Assembly: GCA_950022295.1 (NCBI GenBank)
Contig: OX465598.1
Location: 92,914,001-92,978,000 of the forward strand
Reading direction: 5' to 3'
Origin: Bromus sterilis
Lineage: Eukaryota; Streptophyta; Magnoliopsida; Poales; Poaceae
Length of the DNA stretch: 64,000 nt
In this document: positions 11,341 through 23,071 of the stretch, piece after piece
Numbering within the stretch: position 1 is the first letter of the stretch
How the letters are laid out: each line of letters starts with the position of its first letter
Program-made: the position numbers and the translations under genes
The notes under the pieces: model-generated
Databases searched by the model: none
The model's input: the letters and a program-made list of their open reading frames with translations, nothing else
What the model was told of the DNA's origin: nothing

Positions 11341-11770
11341 ACCTGAGGATATCGAAGTTCTCGCCGAGGGTGTGATGGATTTGACATACACGGAGTCGAG
11401 GTCGATCCCCACCTCTCGCGCGCGCACATCCATGGCTTACATCGAGATTGTTAGCGCCATCTGCACAATGAATTTGGCGGGCACGCCGCACCGGAAGTTT
11501 AGGATGCAGTAGAAGCGAGGGAGCTGCGGAGGCACGGAGCGGAGACGAGAGGCCAGCGCCCTCACCTCAATGAAGGGAGATCGAAACGACAGTCTCGGGA
11601 AGGAGAAAGACCCTTCGCTCCTTTGGCGACGAGAAGTAGTCGGATGGGCCTACCAACCCAGTACGGGCCCAATTAACCACAGGAGTCGAAATAAGCTACT
11701 GGAGTAGCGGCCCCTTAGGACATGTGGCCCATCTCGCGAAAACTGTAGCCTTGAAGTAATATCGGACGGC
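11341..11770 (-). promoter_or_regulatory. Candidate promoter and first exon of a minus-strand gene
   Basis: On the minus strand, 11770-11630 carries TGGGCC/GGCCCA motifs (site II-type elements typical of plant housekeeping promoters): GATGGGCCACATG, AATTGGGCCCGTA and TAGGCCCATCC. They are followed by a GC-rich leader (11600-11480) and a short ATG-started block beginning MDVRAREVGIDLDSVYVKSI, which runs into a possible donor (CAG/GTATTC) near 11345. An alternative frame reads NFRCGVPAKFIVQM. The motif cluster is seen directly; calling it a functional promoter is inference. Confidence 0.4.
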
Positions 11771-12778
11771 CAAGAATGTTTATCACACGAAATCGAATGG
11801 CTAGGAAGACAGAAGACGTGAGAGGGCTCGAATTCAGCTCGGTTTTACTGTCCTAAATTAGCCCTCAAGTACTAGTTGGTGTGATATGCCCCTCATTAAC
11901 CACAACCCTAACTGAGTCCTTCGCAAGTCCCAACCTTACTTGCATTTCCCCCGCAAATTCCTTCTTTTTCGTCAACCCATCAGGAAGAACACCCATTTTT
12001 TCCCAAACTCTTTCCCAACCTCCAACACACATAAACTGAAAAACAAACATATTATCCACCATTATCAGGTACAACCTTGTGCCGAGGCCCGAAACTTACA
12101 CATTTGTTTGAATAGAGCGACATGGCTGAAGGGTTCTGAGGTGTGAATCCTAGAAATACCAAGGCAACACATATCTTTAATGAGGTCCTCAAACTCTCAC
12201 GAGAGGTCCAACTCTTCTTCCTCTTCACCGCGGAGATCCAAACTAGAGAATATGTACCTCTAGACTTGATCTACCAGTATGTTATTCTCCGATTCCTTCA
12301 TCAGATGTATCTCTTGCAGCCCCTGGTGCCACACCCCTTTTCTCCATCCAAACCCTCACAGTGAGTCATAGATCAACTATGCCAAGGCCTCTGAAGGATT
12401 GGGGGGTATCATATGAGGAATGAGGGGAACAACAAGGCCTAGATGATGCACTTTGGCAATCACCGCCATAGAATAGGAGGAACCCTAGGTAGACCTTGGG
12501 GGAAATCACTTATCTTGTGTCCCTCTACAATTTGTTCTTTGTTTAGGAACGAACAAAAAATCATCACCTTTCTGGGAAGACGAGAGAATGCCACATTTTT
12601 TTGGGAGTGAAGGAGCTCTACTGGGCCCGTTCAAGTAGGCGTTTTAGTGTCTATTCATCGTGAGCTCCCCTCAACTAGCGGCAGAGTCCCCCCCCTAAAA
12701 ACTTAAACGTACGCACGCGCTACTTGGATGAAACGAGGGGCCGAATCACTTGACACACACTGTGACATGTATGCGCAG
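11771..12778. other. Gene-less stretch
   Basis: Short frames on both strands (for example 12143-12364, +) have no known domains. Near 12420-12600 the composition suggests repeat sequence but no terminus is visible. Confidence 0.35.
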
Positions 12779-13568
12779 GTGTGAACACATTGAATGCGGA
12801 TTTTGATTTTTTAAGTCATAGTTTTCAGACACCCCATCGGAATTTAGACCCATTTTCATCGTTGGAATCCTCACGATGCGATCCTTAACACTAGACCTAT
12901 TTATATGAATTTCAATGTGCCAACTTTGATACTGCATGGTGTAACTATATTATTATATGATGCAACTTTAGTATTGCATTGTGCAACTTTTTTCAAAACC
13001 AATTTCATAGTTGCATGATCCAACTTCCTATGAGGTTGAAATTTAGCAACCATGACAATAAACTTTTTTGTGATGTGAACCTAGTCTGCTAACCTACCCA
13101 ACTACCATAGTTGAAGGAAAGAAGTTGGAGAAAACATGAAAAATACACATCCACGGGGCTAGGAATCATTAGAAGTTGCACATTTACTGCTTGGCAGTTG
13201 GCTGAGGCAGGAAAGTAAAAACTGCATATCCACGGGGCAAAGAAAATTTGCAAGTCAACTACTAAGAAGTTGGCCGAGGCAGTAGATGAATTTGCACATT
13301 TCATTGATAAGGGGAAGTTTGGAGGTGGAGGCGCCATCCGTGAAGATTGCATGTCCATGGTAAGGGACATCGATTGTGAGGTAGTTGCACCTAACGGGCA
13401 CTAAATTACACACACCCAAAATTCACCGAAACATGACATTGCAGGATCTAATTTTGAAGAGCACGTTGCAAGGGTTCCAACGGTGAAAACAAATCTAAAT
13501 TCTATCACACGATTTAAAAGTTTTGATTTTTTAAAATTGAAAACTAGAATTAAATGTGTTCACACTCA
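12779..13568. mobile_element. Element with long imperfect terminal inverted repeats (MULE-like or fold-back)
   Basis: The left arm from 12779 (GTGTGAACACATTGAATGCG) and the reverse complement of the right arm ending about 13568 (GTGTGAACACATTTAATTCT) align for roughly 120 bases, including GATTTTTTAA/TTTAAAAAATC-type blocks, GAATTTAGA, TTTTCAYCGTTGGAA and a GTTGGAA-CCT stretch. The interior of about 550 bases is rich in GCAACTTT/GTTGCA motifs and has no transposase. Long diverged inverted repeats suggest a Mutator-like non-autonomous element. No convincing 8-10-bp target duplication was found, so exact ends are uncertain. Confidence 0.65.
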
Positions 13569-13599
13569 TTGCCGTTAATGCATTTCCTTTTTTTTCCTT

Positions 13600-13889
13600 T
13601 TTTTTCTATATACATGATGCTTTTTTAACATGGGTTAATCCAAAACTTGACTGGACATGGCGTCTCCCTGAAGAACAAACGGGTCGGCCCATTAATATGT
13701 TCCAAATTTTTCAAACACTTTTGCTATTGTTTTGGTCTCATTCTTTCATGATTTGAATGAAACTAACCAGGACTAACATTGTTTTCAGCAGAGTTGTCTA
13801 GATGTCTGTTATTGTGTAGAAAGAAAGTGAAAACTGAAGTTTCTCAGAAAATTCCCAAAAAATCCAGAAATTCCAACTTGCTGGAAGAC
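13600..13889 (+). repeat. Left part of an old LTR-like sequence, target of the gypsy insertion
   Basis: Removing 13890-27447 joins this block to 27453 onward into one LTR-like passage. It has a phrase CAGCAGAGTTGTCTAGATGT, a CAGAAA/CCAGAAATTCC block, then a GC-rich part. The same order (short AT-rich U3, AAATCCAGRAAAA, GC-rich block, T-rich tail ending in ATCA) is seen in the Athila-like LTRs at 42599 and 61873, so I infer a related LTR. Its left terminus is not defined. Confidence 0.45.
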
Positions 13890-14121
13890 TATGACGCCCC
13901 CAAAATCAATCCGCGTACAGTAATCATACACGCAGGATACACGGCTGAGATTATGGTGCCACGGTGAGAATATCACAGCACAACACTAAACACAAATAAA
14001 ATAAACCAATATGTTATAATACCAGGGATCACGAGGATCCGAATACATAAGTTATACAATCATAATATCTGAGTACAGACATAGTTAGTCAAGTTTTGCC
14101 TTAAGAAGGCTAGCACAAATG
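13890..14121 (-). repeat. Remnant of the gypsy 3' LTR (outer 232 bp)
   Basis: It matches 21234-21465 almost base for base up to GCTAGCACAAATG, after which the sequence jumps straight into integrase coding sequence. The inner part of the LTR and the end of the internal region are therefore missing, consistent with one deletion. Confidence 0.9.
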
Positions 14122-15291
14122 TTGGATAATGTCCAGACCAACGAGTGCTCGTTCCCCAGTTTCGGACCAATTCAGAGGGGTTCGACACTTACGCCCATAG
14201 AGAACTTCAAAGGGTGCCATCTTCAGACTAGCTTGGTAGCTATTGTTGTACGAGAATTCAGCAAACGGAATAGATTCCTCCCATTTCTTTCCGAAGGATA
14301 TGACACAAGACCGAAGCATATCTTCAAGCACTTGATTGACTCGTTCAACTTGGCCTTGCGACTGGGGGTGATACGCGGTGCTGAAGTTTAGATGAGTGCC
14401 CATAGCTTCTTGGAAACTATCCCAGAATCTTGAGGTGAAAAGGCTGCCTCGGTCGGAACTGATCTCCAACGGAATACCGTGGAGCGACACGATTCTGGAA
14501 ACATACAAGTCTGCCAACTGACTAGCAGAGGTCGTCTCCTTGACAGGCAGAAAATGAGCAACCTTAGAAAATCGGTCAATGACGACAAGGATCGCATCAT
14601 GACCCTTCTGTGATCGCGGAAAACTGGTGACGAACTCCATTTCAATCTTGTACCATTTCCATTCAGGAATAGAAAGTGGTTGCAGAGTTCCAGCAGGTCT
14701 TTGATGTACTGATTTGACGCGACGGCAAACGTCACACTCATCAACATAACGAGCAATGCCTTGCTTCATGTTAGACCACCAGTACCGCTGACGAATGTCT
14801 TGGTACATCTTGGTGCTACCGGGGTGAATTGATAGGGGAGTATCATGAGCTTCCTTCATGACGCGTGGGGCGTAGTTCAGGTTGGGACTGTTTATGGGGA
14901 CCACTAGCCGACCCTTGAAGTACAACGTACCATCATCGGCAATAGTGAAGGATGAGGGCTTTCCACTCTCGACATACCGCTTAATCTTCTGAATGTCAGA
15001 GTCATATCCATGTGCAAACTTCATGCGGTTGTATAAGTCTGGTTCGATAACCAGGGAATTCACATGGCCCTGAGGAACAATCTCGATGTTCAGTTTGTGG
15101 AGCTCTTCATATAGAAGTGGTTGTTGTAGTTGAACTTCAAGTTCACTACAATAGGCTTTGCGGCTTAAGGCATCATCCATCACATTAGCTTTGCCAGGGG
15201 TATAATGAATATCCATGTTGAAATCAGCTATTGTCTCGAGCCATCTTTGTTGGCGGAGATTCAGGTCTGGCTGAGTAAACAGGTACTTCAA
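14122..15291 (-). pseudogene. Gypsy pol: end of RNase H and integrase, truncated
   Basis: The frame opens with MKYLFTQPDLNLRQQRW and DIHYTPGKANVMDDALSR (RNase H end of Ty3 elements). Next is a zinc H2C2 module (HPGSTKMYQDIRQRYWW, then CDVCRR), the integrase core with ISSDRGSLFTS and QGQVERVNQ, and a GKKWEESIPFAEFSYNNS block. The first core motif, normally MDFV, reads IEMEFV: the first catalytic Asp is Glu. The C-terminal domain and any chromodomain are absent, because the frame runs into LTR sequence and stops at 14110. Between 15291 and 15468 the RNase H frame is shifted. Integrase would join the cDNA to the host chromosome; this copy should be inactive. Confidence 0.85.
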
Positions 15292-15467
15292 GCTTTGGCG
15301 GTCTGTGTAGATCTCGCAACGATTACCGATGAGGTAATGTCACCACAGCTTCAATGCATAAATTACCGCTGCCAATTCGAGATCATGTGTTGGATAGTTT
15401 TCTTCGTGAGCACGCAACCAACGAGAGCCATAAGCAATCACTTTGCGCTCTTGCATTAGGACACATC

Positions 15468-16794
15468 CTAATCTTGACGAGATGCATCGCAGTAAATCAC
15501 GAAGTCCTTCTGAGTATCAGGGGGAGCGAGCACCGGGGAAGAAGTGAGCTTGTCCTTGAGATCTTGGAAACTTTCCTGACATTTATCTGTCCACTCAAAC
15601 TTGACACTTTTGTGAAGCAGATTGGTCAGAGGCTTGGCAATCTTGGAGAAGTTCTCGACGAAACAGCGGCAATAGCTGGCGAGTCCGAGGAAACTTCTGA
15701 CTTGCTTGACAGTCTTGGGGGGAGTCCAATCCAGGATAGCCTGAATACGTTCGGGGTTTACGGCAATGCCATCCTTGGAAATCACATGACCAAGGTAGGT
15801 TACTTCGGGAAGCCAGAACTCACACTTAGAATACTTAGCGTAGAGTTTGTGTTCTCGAAGCTTTTCCAGTATAAGACGAAGATGTTCAGCATGCTCTTCT
15901 TCATTCTTGGAGTATATTAGGATATCATCCAGATAAACCACGACAAACTTGTCGATGTATTCCATGAATATATAGTTCATCAATCGGGAAAAGGTGGATG
16001 GGGCATTCGTCAAGCCAAAGGACATGACGGTGTACTCGTATGAACCATAGCGAGTAATGAAGGCGGTCTTCAGGATGTCCTCTTCACGGACCCGGATCTG
16101 ATGATAACCCAACCTCAAGTCGAGTTTCAAGAACACCGTGGATCCAGCAAGTTGATCATAAAGATCATTGATCCGAGGAAGTGGGTACTTTTTCTGGATG
16201 GTGGCTTGGTTGATAGGTCGGTAATCTTGGACCAAACGGTTTGTACCATCACTTTTCTTGACAAAGAGCAAAGGTGCTCCCCAAGCTGAGGAACTTGGGA
16301 GAATGAAGCCTTTCCGAAGTGCTTCATCGATCTCCTTCTTAAGTTCAAGGAGTTCATGCGGCGGCATCTTGTAAGGACGCTTAGCAATAGGGGTAGTGTC
16401 GGGCTTCAAGTCTATGACGAATTCAACTTCTTTGGTCGGGGGTATTCCCGGCAGTTCTTTTGGGAAGACGTCGAGGAAATCACAAACGACTGGAACTTTC
16501 TCAATGACTTCAAGAGGTGAGATGTTCAAAGCATTCATCGTATAGATCTGCGCTTCAACGTTTTGGGTTATTCGGGCGGTGTGGTTAACAATCTCGCCGG
16601 AGGGGTGGAAAAGTTGGACAGACTTGATGCCACAATACAGTGCGGCATCGTGAACTTTCAACCAATCCATTCCAAGAATGAGGTCTATGGTGAAAGACTT
16701 CAGAAGGATGGGGGAAGCAAGGAAAATAATCCCTTCGATTTCAATGGTGGTATTGGGCACTAACTTGGAGGTTTGGCAATGGCCTATCGGGGTG
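15468..16794 (-). pseudogene. Gypsy pol: protease end, reverse transcriptase, start of RNase H
   Basis: The minus-strand frame enters from the Angela-like insertion and reads protease C-terminus (LVPNTTIEIEGIIF, ILGMDWL). It continues through the RT palm (LLFVKKSDGTNRLVQDYRPI, FLKLDLRLGYHQIRV, VVVYLDDILIYSKN with the YLDD active site) and the thumb and connection (LGLASYCRCF). It ends at YCDAS of RNase H with a stop at 15470-15468, where a frameshift breaks the polyprotein. The YLDD aspartates are intact. The frame is separated from gag and the protease start by the insertion at 16800-19339. Confidence 0.88.
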
Positions 16795-16799
16795 CGGAC

Positions 16800-19339
16800 T
16801 GTTGGGGTTCGTAGCAGAAAACACAATTTTTTCTAACTAGCGTTCCCATAACCCAAGATCTAGCTAGCCGTATTACCGGAACGGAAAGTAGTGCGGAAAT
16901 AACATACCTCGGGGTGTAGTCCGTTGCGCGGGAAACATTCCCGCAAACGTGGTTGATGTAGGACAACTCCGGTATGTACGGAGCATCAAGCCATATGGGA
17001 GAACCTTCCAGGCGGTGCACACTTCGGTAGAATACTTGTGTTTGGCTTTGTTAAGGGATCATCTTATCACATGCTACCGTCGTGTATCCTATACTAGCAA
17101 GTTTTAAGATGTCTGAGCTATGGCAACACTAAGTCTACAGTGTCTCCATTTTAGTTTGTTTTATGATGACGATTACTACTTACTAGTAACACATAGCAAA
17201 GCTATCGCTACATCACAAACAAACGAATGATAGCCCCCACTTAGCAATACAAGGTTTAGATGGTCTAGTTGTATATTGCAAGTTTTATGTGGCTGCTAGG
17301 GCTTTCATAGTTAAACAGGTTTTAATCTACGAGTCAACCACAACGTCAACCATACGATTGTCTCTATTACACCCCGCACGGGGCCCTCCGTTGCAAATGC
17401 CACATCCGCTAAAGTAGAGAGACAGACACCCCCCAGCCACTTTACACGGTACAAGCCGTATGTCAAGCGTGGAACCAGTCTCGCGTAAGTGTACACGTAA
17501 AGTCGGTCGGGGGCCGCTTCATCAAACAATGCCGCAGATGTGAACAAGTACACGTGGGAGGGTAACAATCATACAATCAACGCCCACATCCCCGATGTGT
17601 TCTATCCGTACAGTAATACTAAGCATAGACCTAGCTCATGATACCACTGTTGGGGTTCGTAGCAGAAAACACAAAATTTTCTAACTAGCGTTCCCATAAC
17701 CCAAGATCTAGCTAGCCGTATTACCGTAACAGAAAGTAGTGCGGAAATAACATACCTCGGGGTGTAGTCCGTTGCGCGGGAAACGTTCCCGCAAACGTGG
17801 TTGATGTAGCCGATCAAGTTTCACAGCCCCCTGGCTATGTTGAGCACCCGGATGGGTGTAGTGCCACACGTGTAGCACCTCGTAGTACTCGCACATGTAC
17901 GAGACTCGATGACGACCTCCGTTCTCTGATCCAGCGAAGGTGGCGGAAGCAGACCTCCGGACGGAGCTTCGGCAGCACGACGGCCTCCGATTCTAGCAGA
18001 GAATCCTCAATTCCACTATAGGCTCACACTAGGGAGCCCACCGTGAAAGAGACAAGGGAGGAGAGAAGACCGGAGAAAACCGATCTCAATTCGGAGTAAT
18101 ATTTATTTTCTCACGAATCTGGCTTAATCAAATATGTGCACCCTGCCCATCTATATATAGGCAGAGGGGAGGGAGTCAACCCCTCTCCCTTAGCAATGTG
18201 GGACTAAAGTCCCTTTGCTAAGGGGGTGGCCGGCCAAGGGGGGGGGGAGGGGGCGCACCCCTCATGGGCCCTAGGGCCCATGGCGCCTCCCCACTACTTT
18301 CCTTTTCCTTTTTCCCTTTTATTTCCCCTAATGGGTCTTTTTCTCCACTAAGGCCCATTGCACATATTAATTAGAAATAAAATGATTTTAATTATTAATT
18401 CAATTAAGTAATAACTAAAACATATTATTCCATCTCCTGGTGCTCCGGAACACCTTCCGGTTCACTCCGAACTTGTTCGGTTCAACACGGTACTTCTCCG
18501 ATGTTGTTTCCTTTATTCCCTGGTTACTCCGATGGTTCCGAAAAGGTCTCCGATTTCATCGAGCCCTTAAGTGTGTTACCCTACGGTCTGAGAACACTCT
18601 AGTCATGACCGAGATGAGGCTACGGTCAATGATCATCAGCGGGACCTAGATGCCCATAATGACCCTTGTGCATTCCGGATATCAAACACCGATTGGACCT
18701 TACGCCGTATAGCATTCCCTTTGTCAGCGATACTGGATTGTTCCGAGATTCGATCAATGACATCCTATGTCTGGTTCAACCTCGTTCTGAACTAATCCTC
18801 ATTCACTCGTTCCCGTGATATTCATCCCCGTGACCTAGTCACACGCTGCAGCTTTATGGATGGAATCTCACCGAGTGGGCCTCGAGTATCTATCCATTAT
18901 ATGGATTGACAAATCCCGCTCTTGTAACAATACTCCTCAACATATCTCCACAGAATACCCAAGATACAACCTTTATGACCCGCATATTTCAGTCAGGTGG
19001 TGGGATGTAGGTCAAAGCATCCGGGAAGATAGCAATTATGCACGTACTCACGGTCAAAGGAACGGTCTACCACGTTCCGTATTTACAACACTGAACCTTC
19101 ACAAGATTTGATCATGCTGTAATGCTTACTTTGGGTAATGTTCATCACGTCACTTAACCAGTGAGGTGACCTCATAGTCAAGAAACTTAATTGTCCATGA
19201 TCGCGAAACCACGACCATCATGTTGACCATGAACTAGTTATCGATGTAGAGGCTAACTAGGAACTCTGGGGGTTTCTAGACCACACCTGCATCATTGGAA
19301 TAATCATATATTATTTGCCTCTAGAGCATATATCCAACA
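16800..19339 (-). mobile_element. Deleted, non-coding Angela/BARE-like LTR element nested in gypsy protease
   Basis: A perfect CGGAC duplication flanks it (16795-16799 and 19340-19344). On the minus strand it consists of a full 5' LTR (19339-17648, starting TGTTGGATATATGCTCTAGA and ending CGAACCCCAACA), a priming-site-like GTGGTATCATGAGC (17647-17634), about 670 bases of non-coding internal sequence, and only the last 162 bp of the 3' LTR (16961-16800). Ends and the CCTAGAGGCAA-type start place it near the Angela/BARE/WIS copia group. No gag or pol is present, so it relied on another element for movement. Both outer ends are intact, so the internal deletion must have occurred before or after insertion without touching them. 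Confidence 0.88.
17648..19339 (-). repeat. Full LTR of the nested Angela/BARE-like element
   Basis: 1692 bp with TG..CA ends. The minus-strand right portion contains an exon-like leader block and TATATA near 18158-18150 (a possible promoter: GCCTATATATAGATGG). The partial copy at 16800-16961 matches its 3' end, with only a few differences. Confidence 0.88.
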
Positions 19340-19344
19340 CGGAC

Positions 19345-19437
19345 AACCATCGGTGTGTGCATATTTTCAAGCGTGAAGTTATGTGACAATGCAAATGCTT
19401 CTGACATGAATGAATGCGATGCTCCTGTATCAAATCA
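19345..19437 (-). pseudogene. Gypsy aspartic protease start, with in-frame stop
   Basis: Directly after gag the minus strand reads a TGA stop (19437-19435) and then FDTGASHSFMSEAFALSHNF. DTGAS is the retroviral-type aspartic protease active site. The frame is otherwise open up to the insertion border at 19344 and resumes at 16794. Gag and pol therefore once formed a single reading frame; a stop now lies two codons before the active-site Asp. Confidence 0.85.
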
Positions 19438-20583
19438 AATAGTAGCAGGCACTGAATTTACGAGAAGGGTACCCATCACGGTAGAGGGTTGTTCCTGAGC
19501 TTCCACAGCATCAATGTTGTAAGCATGTCCACGAGCATGAGCAGCAGACCCAGTATTATAGTTGGGGGTCCTGTTGTTGCCACGACCATTTCCGCGACCA
19601 GCAGGGTGAACTACCAGTTGATTATGAGTCTGGGGGCAGTCTCTGGCAATGTGACCGTGGCGACGACACTTGAAGCACAGTCCATACTCAGGACGGAGGG
19701 GAGCAGCATTGGGTGGTGGGGGCAGAGCTCTTAGCCTCGGTGGTGGCGAAGGCAGACGGGGTGCATCATACGAAGGCCTTGGAGCAGGGACAGGTGAATG
19801 GGTCACACTGGTATGGAGCCAGATGCGATGCTTCTGTTTTGCGCCCGAAGATGAGCCAACATCACGATAGCGTTTCAGTGAGTCCTTGTGCTCCATCTGG
19901 GCAGTCTCGACGGTGATAGCCTTGTTCACCATGGTGGCGAAGTTGGCGAAATCATGAATGGCAAGAGCGAGCCTGAGGTCTGAATTGAGGCCACGACGGA
20001 ACTTCTGCTGCTTGCGAGCATCACTGGTGATCTCTTCTTCTGCATAGCGAGAGAGGTTGAGGAACTCGCGCTGATAGGCTTCAACAGTCATGTTGCCCTG
20101 AGTGAGGTTGCGAAACTCTTCCCGCTTGCGATCCATAATCCCCTGAGGAATGTAGCGGGCGCGAAAAGCAGCCTAGAATTCATCCCAGGTGATGAATTCA
20201 CCGACTGGAAGTGAACGCTTGTGGGTGCTCCACCACTGAGCAGCGGCGCCTTTCAGGAGATAGGACACAAAGTTCACATAGTCGGCTGGATCGACATTAG
20301 CAGACTCCAGCTCGTGAGTGATGTCGCGAAGCCAGTCATCAGCATCCAATGGCTGAACAGAGTTGCGAAACATAGTGGGGTTGAGGCGGGTGAAGTCGTG
20401 TAGAGTCACGGTGGCATGCTGATGATGGTGCCCATTCTGATTCGTCTGGGGGAACTGAGCCATGACCTTCTGCATGAACTGACGATTCAGCTCAAACTGC
20501 TGCATCATCGCGGCCATGTAATCCGGCGGCGGAGGTGGTTCGTTGGCAGCACGACCACGACCACGACCACCACGACCAGCCAT
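19435..20583 (-). pseudogene. Gypsy gag with one internal stop
   Basis: It starts MAGRGGRGRGRAANEPPPPP at 20583. This is followed by the capsid-like region (LDADDWLRDITHELESANV, AAQWWSTHKR), a TAG stop at 20175-20173, then the same frame (REEFRNLTQGNMTVEAYQRE, RRGLNSDLRLALAIHDF). It ends in a proline-rich linker and a CCHC zinc knuckle CFKCRRHGHIARDC. Gag forms the particle and the knuckle binds RNA. The Arg/Gly-rich start and WW-type capsid are usual for the Tekay-like gypsy elements of grasses; clade assignment is inference because the chromodomain is missing. Confidence 0.87.
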
Positions 20584-21218
20584 CCTGCTAGAATTTAACA
20601 GGGGTATTTCAGCGATGGAAATTTAACAAGATACCGGAAACAAGCAGGAGTTAATGCGACAACGAAGAGGGGGCGCAAATATATAGGAGTAGTCATATAA
20701 GACATACACATCCACACACGTAATCAATCGAAAATCGACCAGCGTAACGTCGTAGAAATTAAGGAAAAAGGACACACTAGGCGACGCACAGACCGCGGTA
20801 GGAATACATGACGCGACATAGATTCCACTATGTCAATCACGCCGCAAGAAAACTGTTGGCCACAGGAGTTTGTGCCAGAGAACGTGCGGCCTGCCCAGAA
20901 TGAGAATGGGATCCGCGGTCCGGGACCTGGGGCAAAACTCCTGCGACACGACTCAATCAATGGGGAAGAACCAAAACGGCGGGTGGAATCAAGAGAACGT
21001 GAGCCTAATGTCAGAGTTAGTAAAACTTACCGGCAAGGATAAGAGAGTAGAGTCCCACAACATAGGTAAGTAGAAAAGGCTCCTAATACCATAGATATCA
21101 CATGTAGTGACATCGATGTGGGTCCGTAAGCCAAATATTAAGTTAGCAAAATAGTTTTTTCAAAGTCTAGACTCAACTTCGACCAAGTAGTGGTGGGGTG
21201 GCTTCCTACAGGCAATCG

Positions 21219-21230
21219 GCTCTGATACCA
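21219..21230 (-). promoter_or_regulatory. Gypsy primer-binding site (initiator tRNA-Met)
   Basis: On the minus strand TGGTATCAGAGC lies three bases after the LTR end (CGTCACA). This is the standard complement of the plant initiator tRNA-Met 3' end and fixes the inner border of the 5' LTR at 21234. Confidence 0.92.
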
Positions 21231-23017
21231 ACTTGTGACGCCCCCAAAATCAACCCGTGTATAGTAATCATACACGCAGGGTACACGACTGAGATTAGGG
21301 TGCCACGATGAGAATATCACAGCACAACACTAAACACAAATAAAATAAACCAATATGTTACAATACCAGGGATCACTAGGATCCGAATACATAAGTTATA
21401 CAATCATAATATCTGAGTACATACATAGTTAGTCAACTTTTCCTTAAGAAGGCTAGCACAAATGACATTAGAGATACATATCGAACAAGAGAGGCCTCCT
21501 GCCTGGGATCCACCGAACTACTCCTGGTCAACGGGGAACTCGACGTTGTAGTAGTCGCCTCCGGGGTACTCATGCTCCTGGGCTCCAACATCGACTGTAG
21601 CGGCCGATCAGGCAAAACAAAAAGGGGAAATAAAGCAAGGGTGAGTATCTAGCATACCCGCGAGTCTTACGTCCAACTACTAAGCATTTATGCAATTGTA
21701 TCAATGGAAAGGGCGGCTATATATAGTGGACTGAGTTGCAGAAATCCAGAATAAGGAAGAGAAGCTAGGCCTAACGAAGTCTAGCATCTTCCGACGGGTC
21801 TTGCAGCATGAGGAGAGAATAGCCAACAGTTCAATGAAAGCATAAAGTAACAATGCAAAAGAAGTTGCTGCAGCATTGTATAATAGTAAGTTGTATTATA
21901 TAACAATTAACAATGCCTCCGAGAATCCCTCCTCGACTTCCCTGCGAGGAAGAAAACCCGGAACCAATCAGTTTAGTAGTAGTAGTTTGTAGTAGTAGAG
22001 TCTGGCTTCAGCATAAAGCGTCCAGTTACCATGGACACGGCTATCCGAATAGATTATCATCCCTGCAGGGGCTGCACTACTGTTACCCTACACGCTCGGA
22101 TCTCCAGGGTGGCGTACACCTTGTTAGGGAATGCCCCACCGAGGCTATCCGATACGCCGAAGTCCATCCTTCGATCTCAACAGAGAGGCCATCCGCCGGT
22201 CTAAATCCTAAGTACAAAGGAACTTTGGACCCCTGTCCTTTGTACTCCTGCACGACACGTGGTTGGCCGGTGAAGCAGACCCACTTCCCACTACTGGAGT
22301 AAGCGGTCCAAGCCCGGCAATCAGCCCGAGGTAAAGCTGACATCTGAAGATCCCTCGAACGAGGCTACAACGCAGAGGGCCCACACCGTAATCCCATGTG
22401 GAGGCAGTGCGTATAAGCATATAGCCACTCAAGTCATCCGCCAAACCCATTAAGCATTTTATTAATTTTCTGTCGGAACAACCGTTATCGTTGTCCTTAT
22501 TTAGGTGAGTCGCGGATAACGACAACAGTCAGGTCCACCCACATTACCAGAGCCAGTGGCCGCCTGCCCTGTCGTCCCACCAACTCGTGAGGCTACCAAC
22601 AAGGTGAACCGTCTCCTTACCTTGTCTCGCGTTTTCTCTTGGAAGAGCTCGACTTTCGTACAACAAGTATCAGGCCCGCCGCACACCGGTGGAATACACC
22701 TGACCCGTCGTTCTGCTAAAATACCCTGCGCGGGCACCGTTGGGTCACCCGACTCCTTACCTTTAAGAACACCCGTGGACCAGTACCCTAGGACGGCTAT
22801 AAAAAGTCAGCCTCGAGTGGAGTACAAGGATTACTCCTCGATAGCTCACACTTGAGGTGGCTCAGCAGAGCCGGGGTAGGGGCCTGTATCGGTGTCTGCT
22901 TTGAACCGTACCTGTAGTAGTTTATAAGGTATCGTTTCCACGATCACTCCCAGAGTGATCAAGACCCGCTATCTATACCTATTGACTAACAAGGCGCATG
23001 GCTAACTGCTGATTATA

Positions 23018-23020
<3 letters not shown>

Positions 23021-23068
<48 letters not shown>
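23021..23068. repeat. (TA)24 microsatellite
   Basis: 48 bases of uninterrupted TA inside the gypsy LTR. The long isoleucine/tyrosine run in the minus-strand frame here is this repeat translated, not a protein. Confidence 0.97.

Positions 23069-23071
<3 letters not shown>

Noticed and set aside
15354..15920. 188-residue plus-strand frame
   Set aside because: Antisense to gypsy RT coding sequence.
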